A stretch of 13,593 bases of DNA from Firmicutes bacterium UBA5388 (GCA_002409975.1 DHOO01000088.1:21855-35447), one strand, 5' to 3'. Counted from the first letter of the stretch, positions 1 to 7,992 are shown. Translations and numbers: made by a program. Notes: generated by a model from the sequence alone, not told the origin.

Positions 1-59
1 AGTCAAACACTATATATTGTATTGGGACCTTTTTAAAAAGGATACAACGCAAAAAGCTT
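1..59 (+). repeat. R1 intergenic repeat, copy A (window edge)
   Basis: This AT-rich unit recurs at 9455-9513 and, reversed, at 9395-9445 and 13541-13593. It contains a nested inverted repeat: outer arms TTGTAT (17-22) and ATACAA (42-47) enclose the perfect palindrome CCTTTTTAAAAAGG (28-41). It ends in CGCAAAAAGCTT and abuts the stop codon of the permease gene (59-61). The left boundary cannot be seen because the window starts inside the repeat. On the minus strand the hairpin lies just after the permease stop and might also end its transcript. Confidence 0.8.
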
Positions 60-2557
60 TATTCATATTTAATAGCTTCAATTATATTAAACTTCGAAGA
101 TTTTAAAGCCGGCCCTACCGAGGCCACAATGGTAATAACAACCCCTGCAACCATCGCAACAACCAAGGAAATCCATGAAATTTGTATAAAATCCTTCATC
201 GAGCCTCCTATTGCTTCAATCAGCTTGTATATATTCATTACAAGAAGTAAACCAATTATTATGCCGATCAAACCACCGATTAAACCTCCAGTGAAAGCCT
301 CTATAAAAATCATTTTTATCGTTTGCTTTTTATTCATCCCCACTGACCGCATAATAGCCAGCGAGCGCTTACGATCAATAAAGCTAATGATCAGATTATT
401 GAACACACCGAACACACAAATAACCAATGCCAGAATTCCAAAACCTTTAAATATTCCTAATATCTTGCTATTACTTTCCATGTTCTCTTTCATTATTTCT
501 TTTATTGCTCTCACCCATGGATTTCTATTTTTAAACTTCTCTTGAATGTTTTTTACTACTTCTTCCGCATCTTTATTTGTTTTTATATATATCTCGCCAT
601 ACTGCTTGACCGCCAAATCAGATTTTAAATAACGCTCGCTAATAAGCGCATATTTGCCCTCATAGTAATTTGATTCAAAAAATCCTATTACTTTGTAGTC
701 CAATATACCTCTTTCAGCTTTTAGTTTTAAATAATCTCCTTTTTCAATTCCATATTCATCTTTAAATATATTTGTAACAATGATATTTCTTCCTTCATCT
801 AACTCTTCCAACAACTTTTCTACTTCACCCTCAATATCCAAGTCCAGATAATTAAGTGTTTTAGTCTTATTAACCCCAAGCATGTACCGTATTTCAGCAT
901 TTTTCCCCACAACTTCAATCTTCCCGTATTTTTGATATTCCCCATAGGTGTCATCAACTCCATCTACGGCAAGAAGCCTGCTTTCTGTGGAACGATCCAT
1001 CGGCCAGGACCAAAAAGCTATATCATATTTATGATCCTTATAGTAATTTACCGTATCATTGACTATGCTTTGGCTTAAAGTAGTAATCATTAGCAGCACC
1101 GAAATGGACATGCCCAATAAAATAATATTATTCAAACTGTTTTTATTATCTCTTAGGTTCTGGGCAGCCAATATTCCTTCATTTCCAAAGACACCCGCAT
1201 ATATGGTTTGAAATACCTTTAGAAAAGCATTGGTGATATAGGGTACAAGCATTACAACAGCAGGCACCAGTAAGAACATACATATAATATCCACGGCTAT
1301 TTCTATCTTTTCAGGTACAATCCTAGGCCCGATAATGCCTATCGTTAAAAATAAGATCCCCAATATAGTTTTCCATCGCTGTTTTTTAACTTTTTTTTCA
1401 ATAGCATTCAATACAATATCTTTTATTGGAATCTTAGCCACCTTTCTAATCGGTAAAAAAGAACTGATTAGTGCTAAAACAAAACCAACACCAAATCCCA
1501 TCATTAATTGTCCTAAAGTATAATAAGCTTTAATATCAATATTTGACATCCAGGGAGACGTAATTTGCCTGATCATCAGCTTTAAAATACTGATTCCCAA
1601 AATATCTCCTATTATGCCTCCTAAAATTCCATAGATCAGGCTTTCCATCATTAAAACACGATTTGTCATTTTTTTCGTGGCGCCAATACTGCGAAAGGTC
1701 CCGATGACGGGAAGGCGTTCAGCCATGATTACTTTGAAAGAAGTATAGATTATAAACATACTCAAAATCAAAACAAAGGCAACAATAACTAAAAACATTG
1801 CTGATATTTGCTGAGTTTCACTTTTTATCCTTGCCTTGGAGATGGTAGGTTCTACCCTGTACAGAGAGTAAGCCTTTGAAAGCTCCTCCACCATCAGATC
1901 CTGACTAGAAGAATCCTCAAGCCCTACATATAATGTACTTACCTTGCCTTTTTTGCCGTAAAGCCCCGCCATTGTTTCTCTGGGGACAACAATATAGGTA
2001 CTCTCCCCATCCTCGGCAAAAGGACCCATAGGCTGTGAAATTCCCGAAACTATAAACCACTTTTTAAACCCGTGCATATTAATTCCTATTGGGTCACCGG
2101 GTTTCAAGTTATATTTTTCAGCCATTCCCTTCCCAATGATCGCCTTATTCCCTTTAAAAGGACTCAATTCGTGCTGTTGTTCCAGTATTATGGGGTTCAT
2201 CTTGTCCAAGTCTTCTAAGTTAATGCCTTGTATTCGAATTTGGATAGTTTCACCCTTGGCCTTATATTCGCCATACCCATGCACCATACCGACAGCGTAT
2301 TTCAGCCCTCCTTGGTAATTATCCAGTAAATTAGGGGAAATAAAACCGCTTTTTGCTTGTCTTCCTGCGCTGATCATAAGATCAGCATTGCCAATATATT
2401 TTCGCATCTGCTCCAAAATCATCATTTCCACTGTAGTAGAAATAGCTGTCGAGGCAAAAAATAAGGCTGAGGACAAGATAATAGAAAGTAAAATTAGAAA
2501 TGTCCTGAGCTTCTTCTCTCTAATATTTCTAAGTGTGAATTTAATAATAATAGACAC
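59..2557 (-). CDS. FtsX-type ABC transporter permease (832 aa)
   Basis: Membrane subunit of an ABC system of the MacB/FtsX (DUF214) superfamily, which in known members moves lipoproteins, peptides or antibiotics or transmits force across the membrane; the substrate here cannot be read. An N-terminal membrane segment (about residues 15-37) is followed by a MacB-like extracytoplasmic domain. An FtsX core follows at about 250-370, with the typical 'FRSIGATKKM' loop after its first helix. Two central membrane segments lie at about 397-445, then a second extracytoplasmic region, then a second FtsX core (about 707-825) with the parallel loop 'MRSVGMNKKQ'. The two-core layout fits the ten-segment permease class. 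The start is GTG at 2555-2557, with AAGGTG five bases upstream. No ATP-binding partner is visible; the gene upstream on the same strand is a protease/barrel protein 221 bp away. The coding sequence looks more AT-rich than the other genes, with many Lys/Ile codons, which may mean separate ancestry. Confidence 0.93.
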   Translation of the reverse strand: MSIIIKFTLRNIREKKLRTFLILLSIILSSALFFASTAISTTVEMMILEQMRKYIGNADLMISAGRQAKSGFISPNLLDNYQGGLKYAVGMVHGYGEYKAKGETIQIRIQGINLEDLDKMNPIILEQQHELSPFKGNKAIIGKGMAEKYNLKPGDPIGINMHGFKKWFIVSGISQPMGPFAEDGESTYIVVPRETMAGLYGKKGKVSTLYVGLEDSSSQDLMVEELSKAYSLYRVEPTISKARIKSETQQISAMFLVIVAFVLILSMFIIYTSFKVIMAERLPVIGTFRSIGATKKMTNRVLMMESLIYGILGGIIGDILGISILKLMIRQITSPWMSNIDIKAYYTLGQLMMGFGVGFVLALISSFLPIRKVAKIPIKDIVLNAIEKKVKKQRWKTILGILFLTIGIIGPRIVPEKIEIAVDIICMFLLVPAVVMLVPYITNAFLKVFQTIYAGVFGNEGILAAQNLRDNKNSLNNIILLGMSISVLLMITTLSQSIVNDTVNYYKDHKYDIAFWSWPMDRSTESRLLAVDGVDDTYGEYQKYGKIEVVGKNAEIRYMLGVNKTKTLNYLDLDIEGEVEKLLEELDEGRNIIVTNIFKDEYGIEKGDYLKLKAERGILDYKVIGFFESNYYEGKYALISERYLKSDLAVKQYGEIYIKTNKDAEEVVKNIQEKFKNRNPWVRAIKEIMKENMESNSKILGIFKGFGILALVICVFGVFNNLIISFIDRKRSLAIMRSVGMNKKQTIKMIFIEAFTGGLIGGLIGIIIGLLLVMNIYKLIEAIGGSMKDFIQISWISLVVAMVAGVVITIVASVGPALKSSKFNIIEAIKYE

Positions 2558-2595
2558 TTATTCACCTTCTGCTCATCAATAGTTCATTAATATAT

Positions 2596-2680
2596 GAGGG
2601 AATTACCTAATTACCTACGCCTCCATTTAACCTGGTTAAATCGTAAATCAATTCAATCAACTATGCGATTCCTTAAGAGA
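2596..2680 (+). repeat. R2 repeat, copy 1
   Basis: It begins TGAGGGAATT and continues with TAATTACCT and CCATTTAAC, matching the left part of the element at 6797 in the same order over about 45 bp. A right-hand arm TATGCGATTCCTTA (2662-2675) is an imperfect inverted match to the left arm. It lies in the 221-bp gap between the permease and the protease gene. The outer limits are approximate. Confidence 0.55.
2625..2641. promoter_or_regulatory. Perfect 17-bp palindrome, possible operator
   Basis: ATTTAACC-T-GGTTAAAT has eight-base arms around a single central base, with no mismatch. It lies 68-84 bp upstream of the permease start codon. A related core, AACCAGGTT followed by AATCGTAA and CAATT, recurs at 5657-5680 between the divergent protease and LiaF-like genes. 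The symmetry suits a dimeric repressor, but no regulator gene is present, and the palindrome could simply be part of the R2 repeat. Confidence 0.4.
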
Positions 2681-2689
2681 CGCATAATT

Positions 2690-2708
2690 GGGGAAAGTCC
2701 CCTTTTTT
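2690..2708 (+). terminator. Rho-independent terminator on the plus strand, without an upstream gene
   Basis: The stem GGGGA (2690-2694) pairs with TCCCC (2698-2702) across the three-base loop AAG and is followed directly by six T. This is a compact terminator reading left to right. Both flanking genes are on the minus strand, so it serves no annotated gene. It may end a short transcript running through the R2 copy, or be chance. On the minus strand the stem is followed by AATTATGC, not a T-run. Confidence 0.5.
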
Positions 2709-2778
2709 GCACTTTTATATCTTTAATCACTAGCTTTATAATAAATATGTATAAAATAATCAAGTCCCACCTGCCACC

Positions 2779-5412
2779 TCACATCCAACCTTTAAGCACT
2801 ATCTGAGTAAAGAAATTTCCGTCACGATCGTACCCGATCCCCATTCCCGGATTAATTGTGAAAATCATCAGCCCCAGATCCACCTTGATCTCCTGATATA
2901 ATTCTAACCCGTACGATAATTGATACTCCCCCTCATTTGGAACAGCAACATCCATAAAGAGGGAAGAACACAAATCTTCCAAGTACATCCTGAAAAACCA
3001 GGAGCCTTTGCGGACCGGAAGAAGCGAGTGAGAATACTCAAAGGTATATACCCCTCCCTTTTTCGCGGTTAATGCTTTTCTATAACCCCTGATCCGCGGG
3101 AAAATCCGGTCCTGATTCTCTGGGTCATAAAGACCATTAGCCTTTAAAACCAGTTCTCCTCCGAAACAGCTTTGTCCAACCGTTAATTCACCGTAATACC
3201 CAATCCGGTCAGTATCACCGCCCCAGGATTGATCTTCCATTGGAACCTCCAACTTCAGCCGGGCAGTCATCCCAGGGTACTGGAAGCCAAGGGAAGCATA
3301 GGGGGTAATTTCCGCTCCCTGATCACGGCCATAATTTAAGGCAGAACCAAGGGAGAACCCGGAAACGCCCGGGGAAAGGCGAGTGACGAGCGGATAGTTC
3401 ACCTCCAAATAGAGAGGGCGTTTCTGCACACTTTTATAGCCTAAAACCATTCCTAACGGAGGAAAAAGATTTAATTGACAGATCGTATCAGTCTGCCATT
3501 GTTTCCGGTTAAGATCATAATTGATCCCTAGCTGATACAAAGGAAAATTTCCTACCGCATCACTGCCCAAAAAGATTAAACCGATTTCCTGTCGGTCTTG
3601 ATCCCGATAATAAAAAGGAGACATGGCTTTGGGAGTTAGGGTTTTCACATTGTCCCAATAACTCCCTGCTGTTATTTCCATTTCTTCAAGGCTATACTCC
3701 GGCCAAACCTCCGGTGAAACCTCCGGCAGCTTATATTCGTAAAAAACCGCTGCTTTACGATAGAGATCAAAGCCGTAAGAATTCAGACCGATAAAGTATA
3801 AATCTTTTTCCCTTTCATCAAAGGCAGGAAAGGTGGCATATCCTCCGTTAGTCATCTTATAAACCTTATTCTCGGAAAAATCATAACAATAGACGGAATA
3901 AATCTGCTCATAATTGGCATGAAAGAAAACTTTTTCCCCCGCCAGCGCCGCTCCATATTCGGCATAAGGTGTGGTGACCAGCGGTTTCAGTTCTCCCGTG
4001 GATACAGAAAAAAGATACAAATCAGTATTTTCCCTGTTTTCTCTAGCCACAAACAGAATCCGCTCACCGTCAACCGCTATTTCGTCAATTAAATAAGCTA
4101 ATTCGTATAAAAGCTTACTGCCTTCCTCCGGAGTATAGAGATAAACGTTAGAACCAAATTTGTCCCTTTTGGCCTCTGCATATAAGATACGGCCATCCGG
4201 CATCAGATCATAAGCCCTAATCTCCCCGGATAAGATCTGCCGGTCTTTCCCGGAAGTAAGATCCTTCTCCCGCAGCACGGCAACCCCGCCGTACCCCTGA
4301 AACCACGCATTGGCGTAACCCGGTTTCTGTTCATAAATGCCGTAATATAATTTATTAGCAACGACTTTCAGAGGAAGAGCAAATGAAGAAGTTGTGGAGA
4401 TGATTACCTTCTCTTCCTGAGTGCTTAAATTTCTTTCCATGATCTCTATAAAATAACCATCATCGCCGGCGCCGGTCTTTACCGGCTTTGTTGTCTTGTA
4501 ATACAGCTTCCCCACGCCGTCACTTCCTTCAACAATAACCGGGTCGCCCATGCTCCATCCGGCCCTGGTAATCTGCTCCCCATCAATATAAAAATCTTTA
4601 AACCGTTCCGTCTCGCAAGCCTCCCACTCCTCCCATAATTCCGGGAAAGGCTTACCAAATACTTTTACAGCGCTTCGATCTAAAGAAGCCCACGATGAAC
4701 CGCGGATGTTAAAAAACTCGGTTAATTTCTCTTCTCCGTATTCTGTAGCCAGATAATTAAAGAAGACCCCGCCAAAAGTATAAATGCCTTCTAATTGAAA
4801 CTCATGCGGACCAAAGGTGGCGTCTACAATTGAAGGGAAACGTCCATCCGCTACCCGCGCTCCGATGTAGGCGTCATATTTCCCATCGTTTAACCGCCCT
4901 TGGTAATCCCAAAGCCGAGATTCGCTATAGACTGTAATCCCTTCAATCATCCAGCCGGGGATAGAAGCATTCGGGGAAAGAATATTACCAAACAGACGGC
5001 AGAGAACTTGCGGTCCTTTCCCTACATTGGTCATTTGTAAAATATGAGTATACTCGTGCACCGCCACCAAGGTATTCCAATCTTCTACGGTACCAATTAG
5101 GCCGGCCTCCGGCGGATACCAGAAAAGCTGCACCCAGTTAAAAGAAGCACTCGCTAAACCGTTGGCCATGATTCCAAGATCATTAATAACTACCGGGAGA
5201 TGGAAACGGCGGTTACCGGTCAGCTTCTCCACCTCCGGTCGATGAGATTCCAGTGTTTGTAAAACCTCCTTCGCCTGTTTTTCAAACCCCGGTTGATAAA
5301 AGACTGTAAAATACTCGGTTTTTAAGGTCTTCCACTCTGCTAAAGCGCTGGCAGACGTGGGAAGAAGTAATAACATGATCGTCAGTAAGAAAATAAAAGA
5401 AACCTTTTTCAT
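2779..5412 (-). CDS. Secreted HExxH peptidase-like / beta-propeller protein with Omp85-like C-terminal barrel (877 aa)
   Basis: A signal peptide (residues 1 to about 24, MKKVSFIFLL then LLLLPTSASA) directs export. Residues 27 to about 240 resemble a Peptidase_MA-like gluzincin domain: the zinc motif HEYTH is at 119-123 (catalytic Glu120), and GWMIEG at 153-158 supplies Glu157 as the likely third ligand. About 270-600 is a run of strand-rich repeats of the TolB/WD40-like propeller type ('LMPDGRILYA', 'LYLFSVSTGE', 'DLYFIGLNSYGFDLY'). From about 620 to the end, alternating hydrophobic strands resemble an Omp85/BamA barrel: IRGY at 774-777 matches the conserved (V/I)RG(F/Y) motif, a GG-x5-E-Y block follows, and the tail has GIGYD and a final aromatic strand. 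I infer an outer-membrane-anchored protein with its peptidase and propeller probably in the periplasm. The ATG at 5410-5412 has GGGAGG six bases upstream; an in-frame start 36 bp further up lacks such a site. Whether it is active is unknown. Confidence 0.8.
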   Translation of the reverse strand: MKKVSFIFLLTIMLLLLPTSASALAEWKTLKTEYFTVFYQPGFEKQAKEVLQTLESHRPEVEKLTGNRRFHLPVVINDLGIMANGLASASFNWVQLFWYPPEAGLIGTVEDWNTLVAVHEYTHILQMTNVGKGPQVLCRLFGNILSPNASIPGWMIEGITVYSESRLWDYQGRLNDGKYDAYIGARVADGRFPSIVDATFGPHEFQLEGIYTFGGVFFNYLATEYGEEKLTEFFNIRGSSWASLDRSAVKVFGKPFPELWEEWEACETERFKDFYIDGEQITRAGWSMGDPVIVEGSDGVGKLYYKTTKPVKTGAGDDGYFIEIMERNLSTQEEKVIISTTSSFALPLKVVANKLYYGIYEQKPGYANAWFQGYGGVAVLREKDLTSGKDRQILSGEIRAYDLMPDGRILYAEAKRDKFGSNVYLYTPEEGSKLLYELAYLIDEIAVDGERILFVARENRENTDLYLFSVSTGELKPLVTTPYAEYGAALAGEKVFFHANYEQIYSVYCYDFSENKVYKMTNGGYATFPAFDEREKDLYFIGLNSYGFDLYRKAAVFYEYKLPEVSPEVWPEYSLEEMEITAGSYWDNVKTLTPKAMSPFYYRDQDRQEIGLIFLGSDAVGNFPLYQLGINYDLNRKQWQTDTICQLNLFPPLGMVLGYKSVQKRPLYLEVNYPLVTRLSPGVSGFSLGSALNYGRDQGAEITPYASLGFQYPGMTARLKLEVPMEDQSWGGDTDRIGYYGELTVGQSCFGGELVLKANGLYDPENQDRIFPRIRGYRKALTAKKGGVYTFEYSHSLLPVRKGSWFFRMYLEDLCSSLFMDVAVPNEGEYQLSYGLELYQEIKVDLGLMIFTINPGMGIGYDRDGNFFTQIVLKGWM

Positions 5413-5446
5413 CGTCATCCTCCCAATTGTTTTATATAAAAAGGCC

Positions 5447-5452
5447 ATTATA
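5447..5452 (-). promoter_or_regulatory. Candidate -10 box for the protease/barrel gene
   Basis: On the minus strand this reads TATAAT, an exact -10 consensus, 34 bases before the chosen start codon. No good -35 box is seen at 16-18 bp spacing (the closest is ACATTA), so an activator may be needed or the site may be fortuitous. The rest of the 5453-5791 gap is AT-rich and has no gene that I can support. It holds the AACCAGGTT motif at 5657-5665 described under the palindrome at 2625. Confidence 0.35.
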
Positions 5453-5791
5453 AAGCAACAAAATTGTAATAATGTTCACACTTTACCTTATTATGGGGTT
5501 GCTAGATATTTCGCCCTTTATCCCCCTTTTCCTCTTATTTTTTGATTGCCTCGCTTTACAGGTTGGTGTATTATGAGGTTGGTAATCTTGGTTAATATAG
5601 TTTAGAAGTACTCATCCACGCTGCTACCTTTAGCATCACGAAGTGATTTTAATTAAAACCAGGTTAATCGTAAGCAATTTGTTCATGCCGCCTGTCGCCT
5701 ACCAACAGTACTACAAAATAATGTAAATCAAAAGCGGGTGAATTAACAAAAAAATTAGATTAGTTCCCGAATCTGAAAGGAAGGAATAATA

Positions 5792-6712
5792 ATGAAACCG
5801 ACAAATTTGATAGCTGGTCTCTTCCTGATTCTCTTAGGCGCGATCTTCTTTATGAACAACCTCGGATATGACTCTTGGTATCTCCTTCGTCTCTTACCGA
5901 TCATCGGACCAATCCTCCTAATCCTCTTCGGTCTCAGCCTCTTATGGAAGGGAAAGATCTCCCGCGGAGTGGCTTTTGCTATCGTTCTTTTAGTCGTTGG
6001 GACCGTTATTCTCCTTTTTCCGAAGACTGCTCTTGAAACAGTTGAAGAGAGTTTTCTGGTCAGCTTTTCTGATTACCCGGCACTCTCCGCTGGAGCGCTT
6101 GAACTTAATTTCGGTGCTGGAAGGTTAGCAATCGGCTCCACCACTGAGAGTTGGGCGGAAGGCCGTTTTTTAGAAATTCCTGCGCTTAGCAGCATTACCG
6201 AGACAGATCAGAAATTAAAACTGAAAATCAGGGCGAAAAATGACAAATTTAAGTATAATCGGTTTAACCATCAGCAACCCGTCTGGGAACTAAATCTCTC
6301 GCCTCAGCTCGCCTGGGAGGTCTTCATCCATACCGGAGCAATCAAGGGGGACCTTGATCTGAGAGGAGTTCCCCTCCACCGGCTCGACCTTAATTGCGGA
6401 GCTGGCGAGATCGGGATTAGGCTGGGAAATAATAGTACACATACCATCGTAAAAGTATCCGCTGGCGCCTCTAGTCTTAAAATCTCTATTCCCGAATCCA
6501 CCGGAATAAGAGTACATCTAGACGGAGCGCTCACTAAAACCAACTTTGAGGAAATAGGATTGTTCCTCCACAACAAAAGGTACGTTTCCGCCAATTACGA
6601 AACTGCAACAGAACGTATCGATCTTGAGCTTAATATTGCGGTCAGCAATTTCGAGCTTAAACGAATACCAGTAGAGGTTTCAGTCGATAGCAACGCCGTA
6701 CGGAAAATTTAA
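5792..6712 (+). CDS. LiaF-like membrane protein with toast-rack domain (306 aa)
   Basis: Three closely spaced membrane segments (about residues 6-22, 32-52, 58-76) form the LiaI/LiaF-like N-terminal module. A soluble beta-rich region from about 95 to 300 follows, with repeated patterns such as 'ALELNFGAGRLAIGS', 'LDLNCGAGEIGIRLG' and 'VKVSAGASSLKISIP'. This solenoid look is typical of the LiaF/toast-rack (cell-wall-active antibiotic response) family. In Bacillus, LiaF restrains a LiaRS two-component system that senses cell-wall stress. No kinase or regulator lies beside this gene, so its partner is elsewhere or it acts differently. The start ATG has AAGGAAGG seven bases upstream. It is divergent from the protease gene across a 379-bp gap. 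Confidence 0.8.
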   Translation: MKPTNLIAGLFLILLGAIFFMNNLGYDSWYLLRLLPIIGPILLILFGLSLLWKGKISRGVAFAIVLLVVGTVILLFPKTALETVEESFLVSFSDYPALSAGALELNFGAGRLAIGSTTESWAEGRFLEIPALSSITETDQKLKLKIRAKNDKFKYNRFNHQQPVWELNLSPQLAWEVFIHTGAIKGDLDLRGVPLHRLDLNCGAGEIGIRLGNNSTHTIVKVSAGASSLKISIPESTGIRVHLDGALTKTNFEEIGLFLHNKRYVSANYETATERIDLELNIAVSNFELKRIPVEVSVDSNAVRKI

Positions 6713-7312
6713 GGTTCCCTTGTTTTGACGATTCCCTAATACTTGATTTCGCCATCAATTTCTCTTTTCTCACCTTATTTAGCTCGGCTTTTATTTGAGG
6801 GAATTGCATAATTACCTTAGATACCCATTTAACACAATAGATAGTATTTGACTTCCTTTAGGCTATCATTATTTTGTGGTTATACCTTATAATAAATTAT
6901 GTTATGCAATTCTTTGATTTAGCCCAACCTTTACTCCTTCTCAAACTGTGCGGAATGAACAACCTGTAATGGGGGCTTTACACCTTGCCCTTGAAGGATA
7001 CGGACGTCAAACCTAAACTACCTCAATCTCACTTTTTGCCTCCATTCTTTCTACAATTAACCCAGCGATGGAGCGGTCTACCGTTATCCAAACTGTAATG
7101 GCAAATAATACCATCCCCTTCGACTATTGGAGTAATAAATATTGAGAGAACATCCGTTTCTTTACTAACCATAAGCCCTGCGTGGATTTATTGTTAAATT
7201 TTTGAAATAGAGGAGGATATCCCCTCCCAATAAAGTATATTACCGAGTAATAAGTAAAACAAGGTAATTCAAAATTGGTTTTTTGGGTCGGAATATTTAA
7301 GGAGGAAAAATA
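6713..7312. other. 600-bp gene-free region
   Basis: I find no supportable gene here on either strand. It contains the R2 element (6797-6917), the imperfect dyad GAGGAGGATATCCCCTC (7210-7226) and a short hairpin, TATTAC-CGA-GTAATA (7238-7252). The last two lie within 105 bp of the next start codon and may be regulatory for the exported protein at 7313. A TTGACT/TATTTT pair with 16-bp spacing at 6848-6875, and a TATAAT at 6888-6893, fall inside the R2 element and could be promoter-like. Confidence 0.5.
6797..6917 (+). repeat. R2 repeat, copy 2: MITE-like element with inverted ends
   Basis: The left end carries GAATTGCATAA (6801-6811), and its exact reverse complement TTATGCAATTC lies at 6902-6912, about 90 bp away. 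The left end continues ATTACCT then CCCATTTAAC, as in the copy at 2596. The size (about 120 bp), lack of coding capacity and inverted termini resemble a miniature inverted-repeat element. I see no clear target-site duplication, so mobility is inference. Confidence 0.55.
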
Positions 7313-7912
7313 ATGAAACTCTTATCGAAATTTCTAATTGTGGTGGTTTTAACTTGTTTACTGGCCGGTCCGGCCTTCGCCCGTGATGAGGTGTTAATTA
7401 GCGAACAGATCGACCATGGCGGTTTTGGAGGACCATCGTTTAAAGTCACTTCCTTAAACGGCAAAACCGGGGTTTTAACGGGAGGGTACGGTGGTTGGTA
7501 TATCAACCACACTTTTATGATCGGAGGCGGCGGGTATGGTCTTGCTAATGAAGTTAAAGCGCCAGTAACGGATACAGATGGAGACCTCTATTATAATCTG
7601 GGCTACGGTGGACTAATGTTCGAGTATGTGAATAATTCCCATAAATTAATCCATTTTACGATCAACACCTTGATCGGAGCAGGTGGAATAGGTTATAGAG
7701 AAGGAAATTGGAGACCGGATCCCGAGTACGCCAGCGACCTGTTTTTCGTGTTCGAACCAACTATTAATCTGGAACTAAATGTTGCCTCATGCTTTCGTGT
7801 AGGTTTAGGCGTAAGTTACCGCTACATTGATGGCATCCAGTTAGTCGGCACTACAGATGAAGAACTTAGTGGCATAGCGGCAAACCTCAACTTTAAATTC
7901 GGAGCATTTTAG
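7313..7912 (+). CDS. Exported beta-rich, probably outer-membrane, protein (199 aa)
   Basis: A clear signal peptide (KLLSKFLIVVVLTCLLAGPAFA, cleavage after about residue 23) precedes a glycine- and aromatic-rich chain with alternating strands: 'GGYGGWYINHTFMIGGGGYG', 'YYNLGYGGLMFEYV', 'LELNVASCFRVGLGVSYRYI'. It ends 'LNFKFGAF', and a C-terminal Phe on the last strand is typical of small outer-membrane barrels. About eight strands would fit. I do not recognise a named family. The ribosome site AAGGAGG lies seven bases before the ATG. The gene stands alone and is followed by two hairpins, so it is probably a single-gene transcript. A secreted soluble beta protein is the alternative. Confidence 0.75.
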   Translation: MKLLSKFLIVVVLTCLLAGPAFARDEVLISEQIDHGGFGGPSFKVTSLNGKTGVLTGGYGGWYINHTFMIGGGGYGLANEVKAPVTDTDGDLYYNLGYGGLMFEYVNNSHKLIHFTINTLIGAGGIGYREGNWRPDPEYASDLFFVFEPTINLELNVASCFRVGLGVSYRYIDGIQLVGTTDEELSGIAANLNFKFGAF

Positions 7913-7943
7913 GGTTTAGATTTTACCATAGTCAATTGAAGCG

Positions 7944-7992
7944 CTTAAACCCAATCCCCGAAGTCTTTTCGTTTTCGGGGATCGGGTTTAAG
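7944..7992. terminator. Long 19-bp stem-loop after the exported protein gene
   Basis: The arm CTTAAACCCAATCCCCGAA (7944-7962) pairs with 7974-7992 with one mismatch, around an 11-base loop. It begins 32 bases after the stop codon. No T-run follows on the plus strand, so by itself it is not a classical intrinsic terminator. It may protect the 3' end of the mRNA or work with the next hairpin. Confidence 0.65.

Noticed and set aside
129..545. 138-codon plus-strand reading frame
   Set aside because: It lies entirely antisense to the well-supported permease gene, has no ribosome site and has a biased Ile/Pro/Ser composition expected of a shadow frame.
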